A stretch of 64,000 nt of DNA from NCBI GenBank assembly GCA_013299045.1, contig JAAFJX010000018.1, forward strand, positions 1 through 64,000. The letters run 5' to 3'. The notes beneath the pieces were generated by a model. That model was not told the DNA's origin. It saw nothing but the letters and a program-made list of their open reading frames with translations, and ran no database searches. Both the position numbers and the translations under genes were made by a program. This DNA is from Cytophagales bacterium. GTDB taxonomy: Bacteria; Bacteroidota; Bacteroidia; Cytophagales; Bernardetiaceae. Each line of letters starts with the position of its first letter. Within the stretch, counting starts at the first letter, position 1. Below, piece by piece: positions 35,285 to 44,744 of this stretch.

Positions 35285-35406
35285 AGTTCAAATTGTTGCG
35301 CACATTAGAAATTGGTTTGGGCGTACAAACCATGCGCGAAATTACGCGCTATTCTCTATAAATCAAATTTATTTGCTGCTTTTGTCAGTAAACCCTCAAA
35401 AATAAC

Positions 35407-35436
35407 AAAGCAGCAAGATAAAAATCCTGCTGCTTT
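35407..35436 (-). terminator. Terminator of rpsA
   Basis: Stem AAAGCAGCA-GAT/ATC-TGCTGCTTT with small bulges, followed on the minus strand by GTTATTTTT. It lies about 40 bases after the rpsA stop. Confidence 0.8.
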
Positions 35437-35474
35437 ATTTTAACAAGCCTCAAAGTTATATCAATCAAAAAGAA

Positions 35475-37235
35475 CTAGTCTTTTTTGCTGTCTTTTTTGA
35501 GTTTTGCGAGTACTTCATTATCGCCTAATTTTTCGGCAGCGTTTTCGCTAGTAGGTGCATCATCGCCTTTTTCCGTTTTGGCTGGTTTTTTCTCTTCCTT
35601 CATGTAAGTAGCAGGATGAGAGAGAATAATGCGTTGTTCTTCTTTAGAAAATTCAACCACTTTGAAGTCAAGTGTTTCACCGATTTCAGCGCGCTCACCG
35701 TTTTCTTTGATGATGTGCTTGTTTCCAGCAAAACCTTCTACACCGTAAGGCAACTCCAAGTTAGCGCCTTTATCGTTTTTATTGACGATAGTCGCTTTGT
35801 GTTGTGTGCCAGGCACAAAGATAGTTTCAAAAGTATCCCAAGGATTTTCTTCTAACTGTTTGTGGCCTAGAGCCAAGCGGCGTTGCTCGATGTCCAACTC
35901 AAGAACTTTAACGTCCATTTCTTCGCCTATCTTGATAAACTCAGAAGGGTGTTTGACCTTTTTGGTCCAAGAGAGGTCTGAGATGTGAACGAGACCATCT
36001 ATACCTTCTTCCAACTCGAGGAAAAGGCCATAATTGGTGAGGTTACGAACCGTACCTTTGTGCTTGCTGCCCACTTTGTACTTTTCGTGTACGGCAGGGT
36101 TTGTCCATGGGTCAGTGCTAAGTTGTTTGATGCCTAACGACATTTTGTGTTCATCGCGGTCAATGGTTAGGACTGTTGCTTTTACAATATCCCCAATTTT
36201 GATGAACTCTTGTGGGTTGCGGAGATGCTGCGACCATGACATTTCGGAGACGTGAATCAAGCCTTCTACGCCTGGTTTGATTTCAAGGAATGCCCCATAG
36301 TCTGCCACATTAACAATACGACCTTCAATGATAGTACCTGCTGCAATTTCAGCGTTCAAAGAATCCCACGGATGAGCTTCTAGCTGCTTCATACCCAAAG
36401 AGATACGTTTTTTGTCATCATCAAAGTCCAGAACGACAATGTTGATTTTTTGGTCTAAGCCCAATACTTCGCTCGGGTGGCTTATGCGGCCCCAAGAAAT
36501 GTCTGTGATGTGAAGAAGGCCATCAACGCCGCCCAAATCTACAAACACACCGAAGTTAGTAATATTTTTAACAACGCCTTCAAGAACCTGACCGCGCTCG
36601 AGGTTGGTCAGAATTTCAGCACGTTGTTTTTCTAAGTCTTTTTCAATCAAAATTTTGTGTGATACTACAACGTTGTCGTTAGCGTAATTGATTTTTACAA
36701 CTTTCAACTCCATTTTCTTATCCACATAAATATCAAAGTCGCGAATTGGCTTCACATCAATTTGTGAGCCAGGCAGGAACGCCTCAATGCCAAATACATC
36801 AGCAATAAGACCACCTTTGGTGCGGCGCTTAATGATACCTTCAATGATTTTGTCGTTTTTGAGAGCATCTTCTATAGATTCCCATGCACGGACAGCTTTC
36901 GCTTTTTTGCGGGACAGCACAATTTGGCCAGCCACATCTTCTTGTTGTTCGATATAAACCTCAATCTGGTCGCCTACTTTGAGTTCGGGCAAATCGCGGA
37001 ACTCCGATAATTGAATCAAACCGTCTGACTTGTGGCCTATGTTCACGATGGCCTCACGCTCAGTAATGCCCACAACCGTGGCAAATACGACCTTACTTTC
37101 GCTAACAGCGCTAAGCGTTGTATCGTACATAGCCATCATTTTTGCTCTTTCGTCCGCAGAATAATCTCCGCCGAAACCCTCGCCCGTACCTTGAACATCC
37201 CAGGTATCAACTGCAATATTTAGCTTTTCGCTCAT
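35475..37235 (-). CDS. rpsA: Ribosomal protein S1
   Basis: 586 residues built of six consecutive S1 RNA-binding domains, each about 75-85 residues, several starting with a G-x-x-VKN-I-T-NFGVFVDL-type motif (for example EGVVKNITNFGVFVDLGG and KGTVRNLTNYGLFLELEE) and ending HISD. S1 helps mRNA binding to the 30S subunit. The C-terminal tail is acidic and lysine-rich (KPAKTEKGDDAPTSEN). A leader of about 165 bases separates the promoter box from the start. Monocistronic. Confidence 0.97.
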   Translation of the reverse strand: MSEKLNIAVDTWDVQGTGEGFGGDYSADERAKMMAMYDTTLSAVSESKVVFATVVGITEREAIVNIGHKSDGLIQLSEFRDLPELKVGDQIEVYIEQQEDVAGQIVLSRKKAKAVRAWESIEDALKNDKIIEGIIKRRTKGGLIADVFGIEAFLPGSQIDVKPIRDFDIYVDKKMELKVVKINYANDNVVVSHKILIEKDLEKQRAEILTNLERGQVLEGVVKNITNFGVFVDLGGVDGLLHITDISWGRISHPSEVLGLDQKINIVVLDFDDDKKRISLGMKQLEAHPWDSLNAEIAAGTIIEGRIVNVADYGAFLEIKPGVEGLIHVSEMSWSQHLRNPQEFIKIGDIVKATVLTIDRDEHKMSLGIKQLSTDPWTNPAVHEKYKVGSKHKGTVRNLTNYGLFLELEEGIDGLVHISDLSWTKKVKHPSEFIKIGEEMDVKVLELDIEQRRLALGHKQLEENPWDTFETIFVPGTQHKATIVNKNDKGANLELPYGVEGFAGNKHIIKENGERAEIGETLDFKVVEFSKEEQRIILSHPATYMKEEKKPAKTEKGDDAPTSENAAEKLGDNEVLAKLKKDSKKD

Positions 37236-37406
37236 TTAAATTGGGTGGATAATAAAAGTTTATCTATTGATTAACAGATTGTTACAATAAGTGTTTTCTG
37301 TTTTCAATATACAAACTTTCTTGGTGATTAGAATAAAACCATGTAAGTAGTCATGCAACTAACATTGCAAAGAGGTGATTTACAACGAAATACCTCTATT
37401 GCGCTG

Positions 37407-37414
37407 CAAATATA
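37407..37414 (-). promoter_or_regulatory. Promoter -7 box for rpsA
   Basis: TATATTTG on the minus strand (CAAATATA on the plus strand), 172 bases before the ATG, which leaves a long untranslated leader. Confidence 0.55.
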
Positions 37415-37646
37415 CTTATTCCAAAATAAATTTCAAAAATACAAACCTGAATTTTATCGTATTTTTTTGTGAGGTATCTTTAGTAAGCGTCTAAAATCAG
37501 GCATCTTGCATCAATTCTTTGTGGGCACGCGTTAGCTAACTCAAATTTTGTAGAATATGCTTCAGACGATGTTTAGATTTATGATAAAAGAGCTTTAAAA
37601 GAGAATCAAAAACTGATAGATTTTGACTTTCTAATTATCTGACAAC

Positions 37647-37682
37647 AAATACTTTAGATATATCTTAAGGCGCAGCCCAATA
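37647..37682. repeat. Second element end abutting copy 2
   Basis: AAATACTTTAGATATATCTT and the bases that follow (up to CCCAATAG) resemble the right end of copy 2 at 38084-38123 (AAATGCTTTAGATATATTTT ... TCAATAATAG). It ends where copy 2 begins, as if copy 2 had inserted at or beside an older element end. Confidence 0.45.
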
Positions 37683-38114
37683 GTCGTCCCTTAAAAAGTC
37701 GGCATAAGAACAAACACGTCAATTGATTTATATGATTTATCTGCTTTAGGAACACCCTCATGATTTCTGGGTGGTTTTTTTCTCTCTACTTTTTGCCTTG
37801 ATGCCAAAAGTAGCAAAAAAATCAAGCCTCGCAAAAGGCCAATTTAGATGAAAAAATAGCCTTTTTTCATCTGAACCAGCGAATGGCTTTTTCTTTGACT
37901 CACTCTCTTGCAAAACATAATAGCACAGAAAATCTCACCTTCTGACATTTGAGCCATTCGATTTTGTCTGATGCGAGGCAGTGCAGGCCGCAAGAAGCCC
38001 TTTAGATTTTGCCAGTTATTCGACAAAATAGGTTAAAACCTAAGAGATTTTGGAGATAAAGTGCTTGTTTAATTTACTGAAAATAAATGCTTTAGATATA
38101 TTTTCAGGGAAGAC
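37683..38114 (-). repeat. Inverted-repeat element, copy 2 (inverted)
   Basis: 432 bp with ends GTCGTCCCTTAAAAA and AGGGAAGAC; the left flank is TA, the right flank TC. Read on the minus strand it matches copy 1 along its whole length, including the GCCTCGC/GCGAGGC, GAATGGCT/AGCCATTC and CAGATGA/TCATCTA inverted repeats and the 3' segment with CATGAGGGTGTTCCTAAAGC. A 60-codon frame opening MSNNWQN runs through it but is not kept open in copy 1. Confidence 0.8.
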
Positions 38115-38243
38115 TCAATAATAGTTTTGCAAACAAAAACCTTAAAGTCCCTTTTAAGGCTAGAAACAAAAAGATAAAGAGCGGATTCCTACAAGCCTTA
38201 GCTTGGCGAAAACCACTCTTTTTAATCTGAGTAACTATTTTTT

Positions 38244-39344
38244 TTAGCGAACTGTTTTTATCTTGGCTATTGATTCAATACGTTTCATTGCGTTCTGAAT
38301 AGCCACTTCTTGTGCGTTGCGCTTTTCTGCAAAAGAGGTGTTCAGGATTTGCAGCGTGGCCTCATAAAGTCCTTCTGTTTTTTGCACTGCCCAGGCGCGG
38401 TCTAGCTTCTGGTATTCACGATAAACATTGATAACACCACCCGCATTGATGAGAAAATCTGGTGCGTAGATGATACCGCGCTTCATGCACTCGTCGCCAT
38501 GCTTTTTTTCGTCAAGTAATTGATTATTGGCACAACCAGCAATGATTTGTGCTTTGAGCACCGGGAGCGTTGTGTCATTGATAGTGGCACCAAGTGCACA
38601 GGGTGCATAAATATCCACGTCCAGCGCATAAATATCGTCAGGACGCACTACTTCCACTTTGTATTTGCTGGCTACTGCTTTGATGCGGTCTTCGTAAATA
38701 TCTGTGATGTAAATTTTACAATTTTCTTTGCTCAAATGTCCTATCAAGTGTTCACCAACGTTGCCCACACCTTGCAAAGATATTTTTTTGCCTTCAAGGC
38801 TGTCGCTCCCAAAGGCCTTTTGTGCAGCAGCCTTCATGCCCATATAAGTACCTAGCGCTGTAAAAGGCGAAGGGTCGCCACTGCCGCCCATGCTTTCTGG
38901 TTTGCCAGTAACGTGTTTGGTTTCCATGGCCATATACTCAATATCAGCGGTTTGCATACCCACGTCTTCAGCCGTTATGTATTTGCCGCTCAGGCTTTCA
39001 ACAAACTTACCAAAACGGCGAAGCAAGGCTTCTGTTTTATCTTTTCGGGCATTGCCAATGATAACCGCCTTTCCACCACCCAGATTAAGGCCAGCCACTG
39101 CATTTTTAAAGGTCATGCCGCGTGAAAGCCGTAATACATCGCGCACGGCATCGGCCTCGTTGGTGTAAGACCACATGCGTGTTCCGCCCAAGGCAGGGCC
39201 TAAAACGGTGTTGTGGACACCAATTATTGCTTTGAGGCCTGTGTTGGCATCATGGCAAAATACCAACTGCTCATGCCCCATTTGCTCTAGTTGCTCAAAA
39301 ACAGAGAGCTGGAGCGTATCTTGTCCTGATTTTAGTTCTACCAT
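38244..39344 (-). CDS. Leucine (branched-chain amino acid) dehydrogenase
   Basis: 366 residues of the Glu/Leu/Phe/Val dehydrogenase family, which oxidatively deaminates branched-chain amino acids with NAD. The N-terminal substrate domain has the catalytic-lysine motif GLNLGGGKAVI and the ALGGTRMW segment; the C-terminal Rossmann domain starts ISLQGVGNVGEHL. Length and motifs are closest to leucine and valine dehydrogenases. It could feed branched-chain keto acids to fatty acid synthesis or energy metabolism. Single-gene unit with its own promoter box. Confidence 0.92.
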   Translation of the reverse strand: MVELKSGQDTLQLSVFEQLEQMGHEQLVFCHDANTGLKAIIGVHNTVLGPALGGTRMWSYTNEADAVRDVLRLSRGMTFKNAVAGLNLGGGKAVIIGNARKDKTEALLRRFGKFVESLSGKYITAEDVGMQTADIEYMAMETKHVTGKPESMGGSGDPSPFTALGTYMGMKAAAQKAFGSDSLEGKKISLQGVGNVGEHLIGHLSKENCKIYITDIYEDRIKAVASKYKVEVVRPDDIYALDVDIYAPCALGATINDTTLPVLKAQIIAGCANNQLLDEKKHGDECMKRGIIYAPDFLINAGGVINVYREYQKLDRAWAVQKTEGLYEATLQILNTSFAEKRNAQEVAIQNAMKRIESIAKIKTVR

Positions 39345-39415
39345 TGGTCTTGGCTAGCACTTAATATTGATGAAATAAACAGAAAATATGATACTTTAAT
39401 GCCGAAAATTCGTTG

Positions 39416-39423
39416 CAAAGATA
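39416..39423 (-). promoter_or_regulatory. Promoter -7 box for leucine dehydrogenase
   Basis: TATCTTTG on the minus strand (CAAAGATA on the plus strand), a perfect TAnnTTTG 72 bases before the ATG. Confidence 0.6.
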
Positions 39424-39532
39424 TAATTTATTAATTTAGAAAACAATCTCTGTTAAAATTCTGTGAAGTTGGCGTTCATGTAAGCCTATAAAAGCACCAA
39501 AGCAACTCGACAAAAATGTTTCAGGCTTATTT

Positions 39533-41602
39533 TTATACTTTTTTTGCCAAGTCTAGAACGAAAGCATACTCCAAAGCCACTTCGCGGAGTCGTGCAAAAC
39601 GCCCGCTTGCGCCACCATGCCCCGCATCCATATTGGTATGTAGGAGCAGCATATTCTCATCGGTTTTGAGTTCACGGAGACGCGCCACCCACTTGGTGGG
39701 CTCCCAGTACTGTACTTGTGAGTCATGCAACCCAGATGTTACTAGCAAGTGTGGATAATTTTTGCGCTCTATGTTGTCGTAGGGCGAATAACTGAGCATA
39801 TAGTCATAAAAGATTGGGTCTTCTGGATTACCCCACTCGTCGTACTCGTTGGTAGTAAGCGGAATAGAGTCGTCCAGCATGGTCGTAACTACATCAACAA
39901 AGGGAACGTGAGCCACAATGCCGCCGTAGGTGTTGCCGTACATATTGGCTACCGCACCCATCAAAAGCCCGCCAGCGCTGCCACCAACGGCATAAATTTG
40001 TCCTTGGGCTGTGTATCTTTCAGCAATAAGGTGTTGCGCCACCGCCTCAAAATCCGAAAAACTATTCTTTTTATTCAAAAGCCTGCCCTCGTCGTACCAA
40101 AAGCGCCCCATCTCCTCGCCTCCGCGTATGTGCGCAATGGCAAAAATGAAGCCTCTGTCTAGCAAGCTGAGCCGCGCTGAACTGAAATATGCGTCCATAG
40201 AATGGCCATAAGCACCGTAAGCATACAAATAAATTGGTTGTGGCTGCTGGCGGTCAGTATTTTTATTGTAAACAAGCGAAACAGGAATGCGTGTACCGTC
40301 TTTGGCTGTGGCATAAATGCGCTCGCTGGTATAATCTTCTGCCTTAAAAGTGCCTAAAACCTCTTGTTGCTTGAGCAAAACACGTTTCTTTTGGGTCATA
40401 TCAAAAGCAAAAACCGAGCTTGGTGTGGTCAGAGAGCTATAGCCATAGCGCAGTTCTTGGGTATTGAAGTCTGGATTATAATGCAAATGAGCCGTGTAGG
40501 CTGGGTCGTCAAATTCTAAATAGTAATCTTGCGCATTTTGTGGCATAATTCGGATATGCAAAAGGCCATTTTTGCGTTCTGTAACCACCAAAAAGTGTTT
40601 GAAAATATCTATATCTTCTAGCAGAACGTCCGAACGATGCGGAATGACCTCCTCCCATAAGTTACGGTTGGCAATATCAACCATTTTGCAGCGCATAAGC
40701 CTAAAGTTTTTGGCTTGCCAGTTGGTTGTGATGTAAAAGTACTCTTCAAAGTGGCTCACGCCGTATTCGTGGTCGCGCTCACGCGGGATACACACAAAAG
40801 GCTGAAAATCGGCAACATTAGTTTGTGTAGGAATCAAGCGCACTTCCGTTGTAGTGGTGCTACTTAGGATAATGCCCAAAAACGCCTTTGATTTGCTACG
40901 GTAAATACCCGTGTAAAAACTCTCATCATCTTCTTCGTACACGAGCGTATCCTGTGCAGCCGTTTGGCCTAGGCCATGTCTAAAAATCTGAAAGGAGCGC
41001 AGCGTTTCAGGGTCTTTGCGAACATAAAACAGCGTTTGGTTGTCATGTGCCCACTCAAAAGAGTCGCCTTCTACGCCCTCTATGGCTTCGGTTAGCACCT
41101 CGTTTGTGAGCAAATTCTTGAAACGCACGGTGTAAATTCTGCGCCCTATGGTATCTTCTGCAAAGGCTATCCAGTTGTGGTCATCAGAAATGGCTATGCC
41201 GCCGCAATGGTAATAGCCATGCCCTTTTGCTCGCTCATTGAGGTTGAGAACAATCTGCTCTGGAGCAACCATTGTGTCTTTTTTACGCGCATGAATAGCA
41301 TACTCTGCACCTACTTCATAGCGCTGATAGTACCAAAAATTGTCCAGCTTGTACGGAACAGACTCGTCTTGTTCTTTAATTCTGGCTTTAATTTCTAGAA
41401 AAAGGGTCTCTTTAAAGTCTTTCAAATGCGCCATTTTTGATTCAGTATAGGCATTTTCAGCTTCCAAATAGGCTATGACTTCAGGGTTTTCGCGCTCTCT
41501 TAACCAATAAAAATGGTCTTGACGGCTGTGGCCGTGTGGTGCTTGAACTTCAAAAGGCTTCTTGGCAACTTGTGGTGGCAGTAATTTTTGAGTAACTGTC
41601 AT
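39533..41602 (-). CDS. ptrB: Oligopeptidase B (S9A serine peptidase)
   Basis: 689 residues, no signal peptide, so cytoplasmic. The N-terminal beta-propeller starts after PFEVQAPHGHSRQDHFYWLR, typical of oligopeptidase B. The C-terminal catalytic domain shows YAYGAYG, HIRGGEEMGRFWYDEG, the nucleophile in GGSAGGLLMG, a downstream Asp (LHDSQV) and His (DAGHGG). It cleaves short peptides after basic residues. The promoter box is only about 20 bases upstream, so the start is firm. Confidence 0.94.
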   Translation of the reverse strand: MTVTQKLLPPQVAKKPFEVQAPHGHSRQDHFYWLRERENPEVIAYLEAENAYTESKMAHLKDFKETLFLEIKARIKEQDESVPYKLDNFWYYQRYEVGAEYAIHARKKDTMVAPEQIVLNLNERAKGHGYYHCGGIAISDDHNWIAFAEDTIGRRIYTVRFKNLLTNEVLTEAIEGVEGDSFEWAHDNQTLFYVRKDPETLRSFQIFRHGLGQTAAQDTLVYEEDDESFYTGIYRSKSKAFLGIILSSTTTTEVRLIPTQTNVADFQPFVCIPRERDHEYGVSHFEEYFYITTNWQAKNFRLMRCKMVDIANRNLWEEVIPHRSDVLLEDIDIFKHFLVVTERKNGLLHIRIMPQNAQDYYLEFDDPAYTAHLHYNPDFNTQELRYGYSSLTTPSSVFAFDMTQKKRVLLKQQEVLGTFKAEDYTSERIYATAKDGTRIPVSLVYNKNTDRQQPQPIYLYAYGAYGHSMDAYFSSARLSLLDRGFIFAIAHIRGGEEMGRFWYDEGRLLNKKNSFSDFEAVAQHLIAERYTAQGQIYAVGGSAGGLLMGAVANMYGNTYGGIVAHVPFVDVVTTMLDDSIPLTTNEYDEWGNPEDPIFYDYMLSYSPYDNIERKNYPHLLVTSGLHDSQVQYWEPTKWVARLRELKTDENMLLLHTNMDAGHGGASGRFARLREVALEYAFVLDLAKKV

Positions 41603-41620
41603 ATTTTTTTATTTTCTGAG

Positions 41621-41628
41621 CAAATCTA
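41621..41628 (-). promoter_or_regulatory. Promoter -7 box for ptrB
   Basis: TAGATTTG on the minus strand (CAAATCTA on the plus strand), 18 bases before the ATG at 41602, which implies a very short leader. Confidence 0.5.
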
Positions 41629-41668
41629 TAAAATTCAAACGTTTATTTTGAGGCTTTTAAGTTGTATT

Positions 41669-42976
41669 TTAACACAAATCTCCATACAAATCAAAAGCTT
41701 GCACTTCCTTAATTTTCACTTGCGCGAAGTCGCCCAGACGCACATAATTCTCTGCTGAGACAAGGACTTCGTTGTCCACTTCGGGTGAGTCTGCCTCGGT
41801 ACGGCCTATCCAAAAACCGCTTTCTTTGCGGTCAAAAAGCACAGAATAAATCTTGCCTACCTTGCTTTGATTAATAACCAATGAAATATTTTCTTGCAAG
41901 CTCATGATGTCGGCAGCGCGTTCTTGCTTCACTTCTTCGGGCACGTTGTCTGGCATTGTAAAGGCGTGTGTGTTTTCCTCGTGTGAATAAGTAAAGACCC
42001 CTAGTCGGTCAAAACGCATTTTTTCAACAAATCGGAGCGTTTCCTCATGGTCTGCTTCGCTTTCGTTGGGGTGGCCTGCAATGAGCGTAGTACGGAGCGC
42101 TATACTAGGAATTTCCTGCCTGATGGTTTCTATGAGCGCCTCTGTTTTGGCGCGGGTAATACCGCGGCGCATAGCCTTGAGCATGGCATTAGAGCCTGTT
42201 TGGAGCGGAATATCCAGATAATTGCAAATATTTGAGCGCTCGCGTATAATGGGTAAAATTTCGAATGGAAAACTGGCGGGGTAAGCGTAGTGTAGACGTA
42301 TCCAAGCCAAGCCCTCTAAGTCCGAAAGGCGCAAAAGCAAATCGGCGAGTTGCCTTTTTCTGTAAATATCTATGCCGTAATAAGTGAGGTCTTGGGCAAT
42401 TAAAATGATTTCCTTTACGCCATTTTTAACAAGATTCTGAGCTTCCAAAACAATCTGCTCCATGGGCTTAGAAACGTGTTTGCCACGCATCAGCGGAATG
42501 GCGCAAAAGGAGCATGGACGGTCGCAGCCCTCACTAATTTTGAGGTAAGCGTAGTGCTTGCTTGTGGTGGTAAGGCGCTCTCCTAGTAAGTCGTGTCGGT
42601 AAGTGGCTTTAAAACGTTTGAGCAAAGCGGGGAGCTCCATGGTGCCAAACCAAGCATCAACTTCGGGAATTTCTAGGGCTAGTTCGTCCTTGTAGCGCTG
42701 CGAAAGGCAACCCGTAACATATAATTTTTTGATTTGCCCGCTGGTTTTGGCATCAGCGTAGCGCAGAATGGTATCGATAGACTCTTGCTTGGCTTTTTCT
42801 ACAAAACCACACGTGTTGATAACTATGACGTTGGCATCGTCATTTGTAGCTTCATGGGTGGCCGCTACGTTATTGCCTTTCAGTTGCGTCAGCAAGACTT
42901 CCGAGTCCACCAAGTTTTTGGAGCAGCCCAGCGTTACGATATTGACTTTGGTGGGGTTCTTCCCTTTTGTTTTCAT
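41669..42976 (-). CDS. rimO: Ribosomal protein S12 methylthiotransferase
   Basis: Radical-SAM enzyme that adds a methylthio group to an aspartate of ribosomal protein S12. From the ATG at 42976 it has 435 residues. Order: N-terminal methylthiotransferase domain with VTLGCSKNLVDSE, the radical-SAM cluster motif CDRPCSFC (Cys-x3-Cys-x2-Cys), and a C-terminal TRAM domain. An in-frame GTG at 43045 is rejected because it overlaps the promoter box. Confidence 0.95.
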   Translation of the reverse strand: MKTKGKNPTKVNIVTLGCSKNLVDSEVLLTQLKGNNVAATHEATNDDANVIVINTCGFVEKAKQESIDTILRYADAKTSGQIKKLYVTGCLSQRYKDELALEIPEVDAWFGTMELPALLKRFKATYRHDLLGERLTTTSKHYAYLKISEGCDRPCSFCAIPLMRGKHVSKPMEQIVLEAQNLVKNGVKEIILIAQDLTYYGIDIYRKRQLADLLLRLSDLEGLAWIRLHYAYPASFPFEILPIIRERSNICNYLDIPLQTGSNAMLKAMRRGITRAKTEALIETIRQEIPSIALRTTLIAGHPNESEADHEETLRFVEKMRFDRLGVFTYSHEENTHAFTMPDNVPEEVKQERAADIMSLQENISLVINQSKVGKIYSVLFDRKESGFWIGRTEADSPEVDNEVLVSAENYVRLGDFAQVKIKEVQAFDLYGDLC

Positions 42977-43044
42977 GGCCGAAAGACGATTTGGCTTTTG
43001 TTTTGTAGTGCCCAAATCCAGATTAGGGGGCATCAATGCACGCA

Positions 43045-43052
43045 CAAAAGTA
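43045..43052 (-). promoter_or_regulatory. Promoter -7 box for rimO
   Basis: TACTTTTG on the minus strand (CAAAAGTA on the plus strand), 69 bases before the ATG at 42976. Confidence 0.6.
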
Positions 43053-43123
43053 ATCTTTTTTTGGCTTAAAAAAATGTGATGACTGCATATTTATTCCCTT
43101 TTATGCACTATTCATCGGTCAAT

Positions 43124-44428
43124 TCAAGCAATGTAGGCTGTCTGTTTATTGAACACTGCCAAGACGCATCCTCTGAGTACACAGCCTAGAAGTGGGCTAT
43201 TCTGAGACCGTGAAAGGTTATTTTTGTGTGTCCACTCCCAAGTTTTGCTGGGGTCAAAAACAGTCAGGTTAGCTAATTCGCCTACACGAATATCTATGGA
43301 TTTTAGACCCATGGCTAGGCGGGCACGGTGTGTAAAAGCCGCTAGAAGTACCTCCAACGGAAGCCGCGGATAGGCAGCCATCGCCATAGAAAAGGAGGTT
43401 TGTGCAGCAATCATACCGAAGTGTGCCAAATCAAATTCTAAATCTTTGCTTTCAGGGTCTTGCGGTTTATGAAAGCTAGCAATAGCATCAATAGTACCAT
43501 CTTTTAGCCCTTCAATGAGTATATTTTGGTCGGCCAGTGGGCGCAAGGGTGGTTTTACCTTTAAATTGGTGTCATAACCGCGCATAGCCTCATGCGTAAA
43601 CATGAGCATATAAGCTGGTATAGAACAGGTTACTTTAAGTCCTTCTTTTTTTGCCTGACGAATAAGCGCTACCGCTGCTGCTGTTGATATACCAGCAAAA
43701 TGTAGTTGGCCGCCACTTTCTCTGAGAATGGCTAAGTCCCTCAGAATCATGGCCTCTTCTGCCAATGCGGGAAGCCCTTTAAGCCCCAGTGAGGTAGATA
43801 CATCACCCTCGTGCATTTGGCCATTCTCGGCTAGTTCACTGTATTCTGGTATTTGAATGATTCTGCCACCAAAACCGCTCACATAGCGCAGGCCTTTTTG
43901 CAACAAAAGGGCATTTCTAATGGGCTTAGAGCCGTCTGTAAAGGCCAATGCACCCTGTTCGTGCATATCTAAAAGCTCTGCAAGCTGTTTTCCTTCGAGT
44001 TGTTTTGACAGTGCACCCGTTGGCAACCAATCCACCAAGGGACTTGGATATTGCTTCATATATTGCACTTGCATTGCTGTTTGCACGATGGGCTGCGTGT
44101 TGGGCATCAGTACAAGTTGGGTAAAGCCACCAGCCATTGCCGCTATACCCAAAGACTCAAAGGTTTCGGTATGTTCTGAACCTGGCGCACCACCAAATGC
44201 GTGTGTATCTAAAAAACCTGCCGAAGCACACAAGTTAGCGCTTTCAATGACAAGCGTTTGGCTGTTTGGCACAATGGAATGAGGTGTTTCTATTGACTTA
44301 ATTACACCCGCTTCTATCAATACATCATAACGCAACTCACCAAAAAGCCCGTCTGGCGAAAAAATACGTACATTTTTAAGAAGAACACATTTTTTATCAC
44401 CATTAACCAAAGATTTATAACTCCTCAT
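43124..44428 (-). CDS. Dihydroorotase homologue, probably non-catalytic (PyrC')
   Basis: 434 residues with the amidohydrolase/dihydroorotase fold. The family opening is present (VLLKNVRIFSPDG, then GFLDTHAF), but the metal ligands are eroded: the D-x-H-x-H motif reads DTHAF (residues 74-78, second His lost), the PHH segment is PAY (271-273), and the ATDHAPH segment is ASFHKPQ (317-323, Asp lost). It is therefore unlikely to bind the normal zinc pair. Bacteroidota commonly carry such inactive PyrC' proteins, which in other bacteria support assembly of aspartate transcarbamoylase. A promoter box lies 23 bases upstream, supporting the start. Confidence 0.85.
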   Translation of the reverse strand: MRSYKSLVNGDKKCVLLKNVRIFSPDGLFGELRYDVLIEAGVIKSIETPHSIVPNSQTLVIESANLCASAGFLDTHAFGGAPGSEHTETFESLGIAAMAGGFTQLVLMPNTQPIVQTAMQVQYMKQYPSPLVDWLPTGALSKQLEGKQLAELLDMHEQGALAFTDGSKPIRNALLLQKGLRYVSGFGGRIIQIPEYSELAENGQMHEGDVSTSLGLKGLPALAEEAMILRDLAILRESGGQLHFAGISTAAAVALIRQAKKEGLKVTCSIPAYMLMFTHEAMRGYDTNLKVKPPLRPLADQNILIEGLKDGTIDAIASFHKPQDPESKDLEFDLAHFGMIAAQTSFSMAMAAYPRLPLEVLLAAFTHRARLAMGLKSIDIRVGELANLTVFDPSKTWEWTHKNNLSRSQNSPLLGCVLRGCVLAVFNKQTAYIA

Positions 44429-44450
44429 GTAGCAGATATTTTTAACGGTG

Positions 44451-44458
44451 CAAATTTA
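44451..44458 (-). promoter_or_regulatory. Promoter -7 box for the pyrC' gene
   Basis: TAAATTTG on the minus strand (CAAATTTA on the plus strand), 22 bases before the ATG. Confidence 0.55.
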
Positions 44459-44692
44459 ATTAAAATTCTTATAAACTAGCGCTCCTTTATACCCATAAAA
44501 ATCAAAGCTCATGCACTCAATAATCTTGTCTAGCGGTTTAATCATAAGCCCTTTTAAAAAGGCAAGTATGTGAGATATGGCGGAGTGCTGCCTGCGTGTG
44601 CCTAGTTCATAAGGCCATGCTATTCTCAATGCGTTCTTGGCGCGTCCCAGTTAATTTTGGCACAGAGCTCTAAAAAGGCTTATGATTTTTTG

Positions 44693-44700
44693 TACTTTTG
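44693..44700 (+). promoter_or_regulatory. Promoter -7 box for the alpha/beta hydrolase gene
   Basis: TACTTTTG, a perfect TAnnTTTG, 45 bases before the chosen ATG at 44745; it lies inside the longer frame that opens at 44682 and so excludes that start. Confidence 0.6.
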
Positions 44701-44744
44701 AACTCATTTTAGTTTCTTTGAGGAAAACTAAAACGTCCAGTCGT

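Larger units (their letters stand above)
37236..38243. other. Long intergenic region with repeat copy 2
   Basis: About 1 kb without a gene. It holds the rpsA promoter, an AT-rich stretch, a remnant of an element end (37647-37682) and a long copy of the inverted-repeat element (37683-38114). The last 130 bases contain an imperfect GAGCGG/CCACTC hairpin that may end the leucine dehydrogenase transcript. Confidence 0.6.

Noticed and set aside
37844-38026. Small frame MSNNWQN... inside the repeat, also seen at 48119
   Set aside because: It is conserved only because the repeat is conserved; the frame is broken in copy 1 (3730-4189), so I treat it as element sequence.
43033-43045. Earlier starts of rimO (GTG at 43045, ATG at 43033)
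   Set aside because: They lie on or just beside the promoter box, and homologues begin near 42976.
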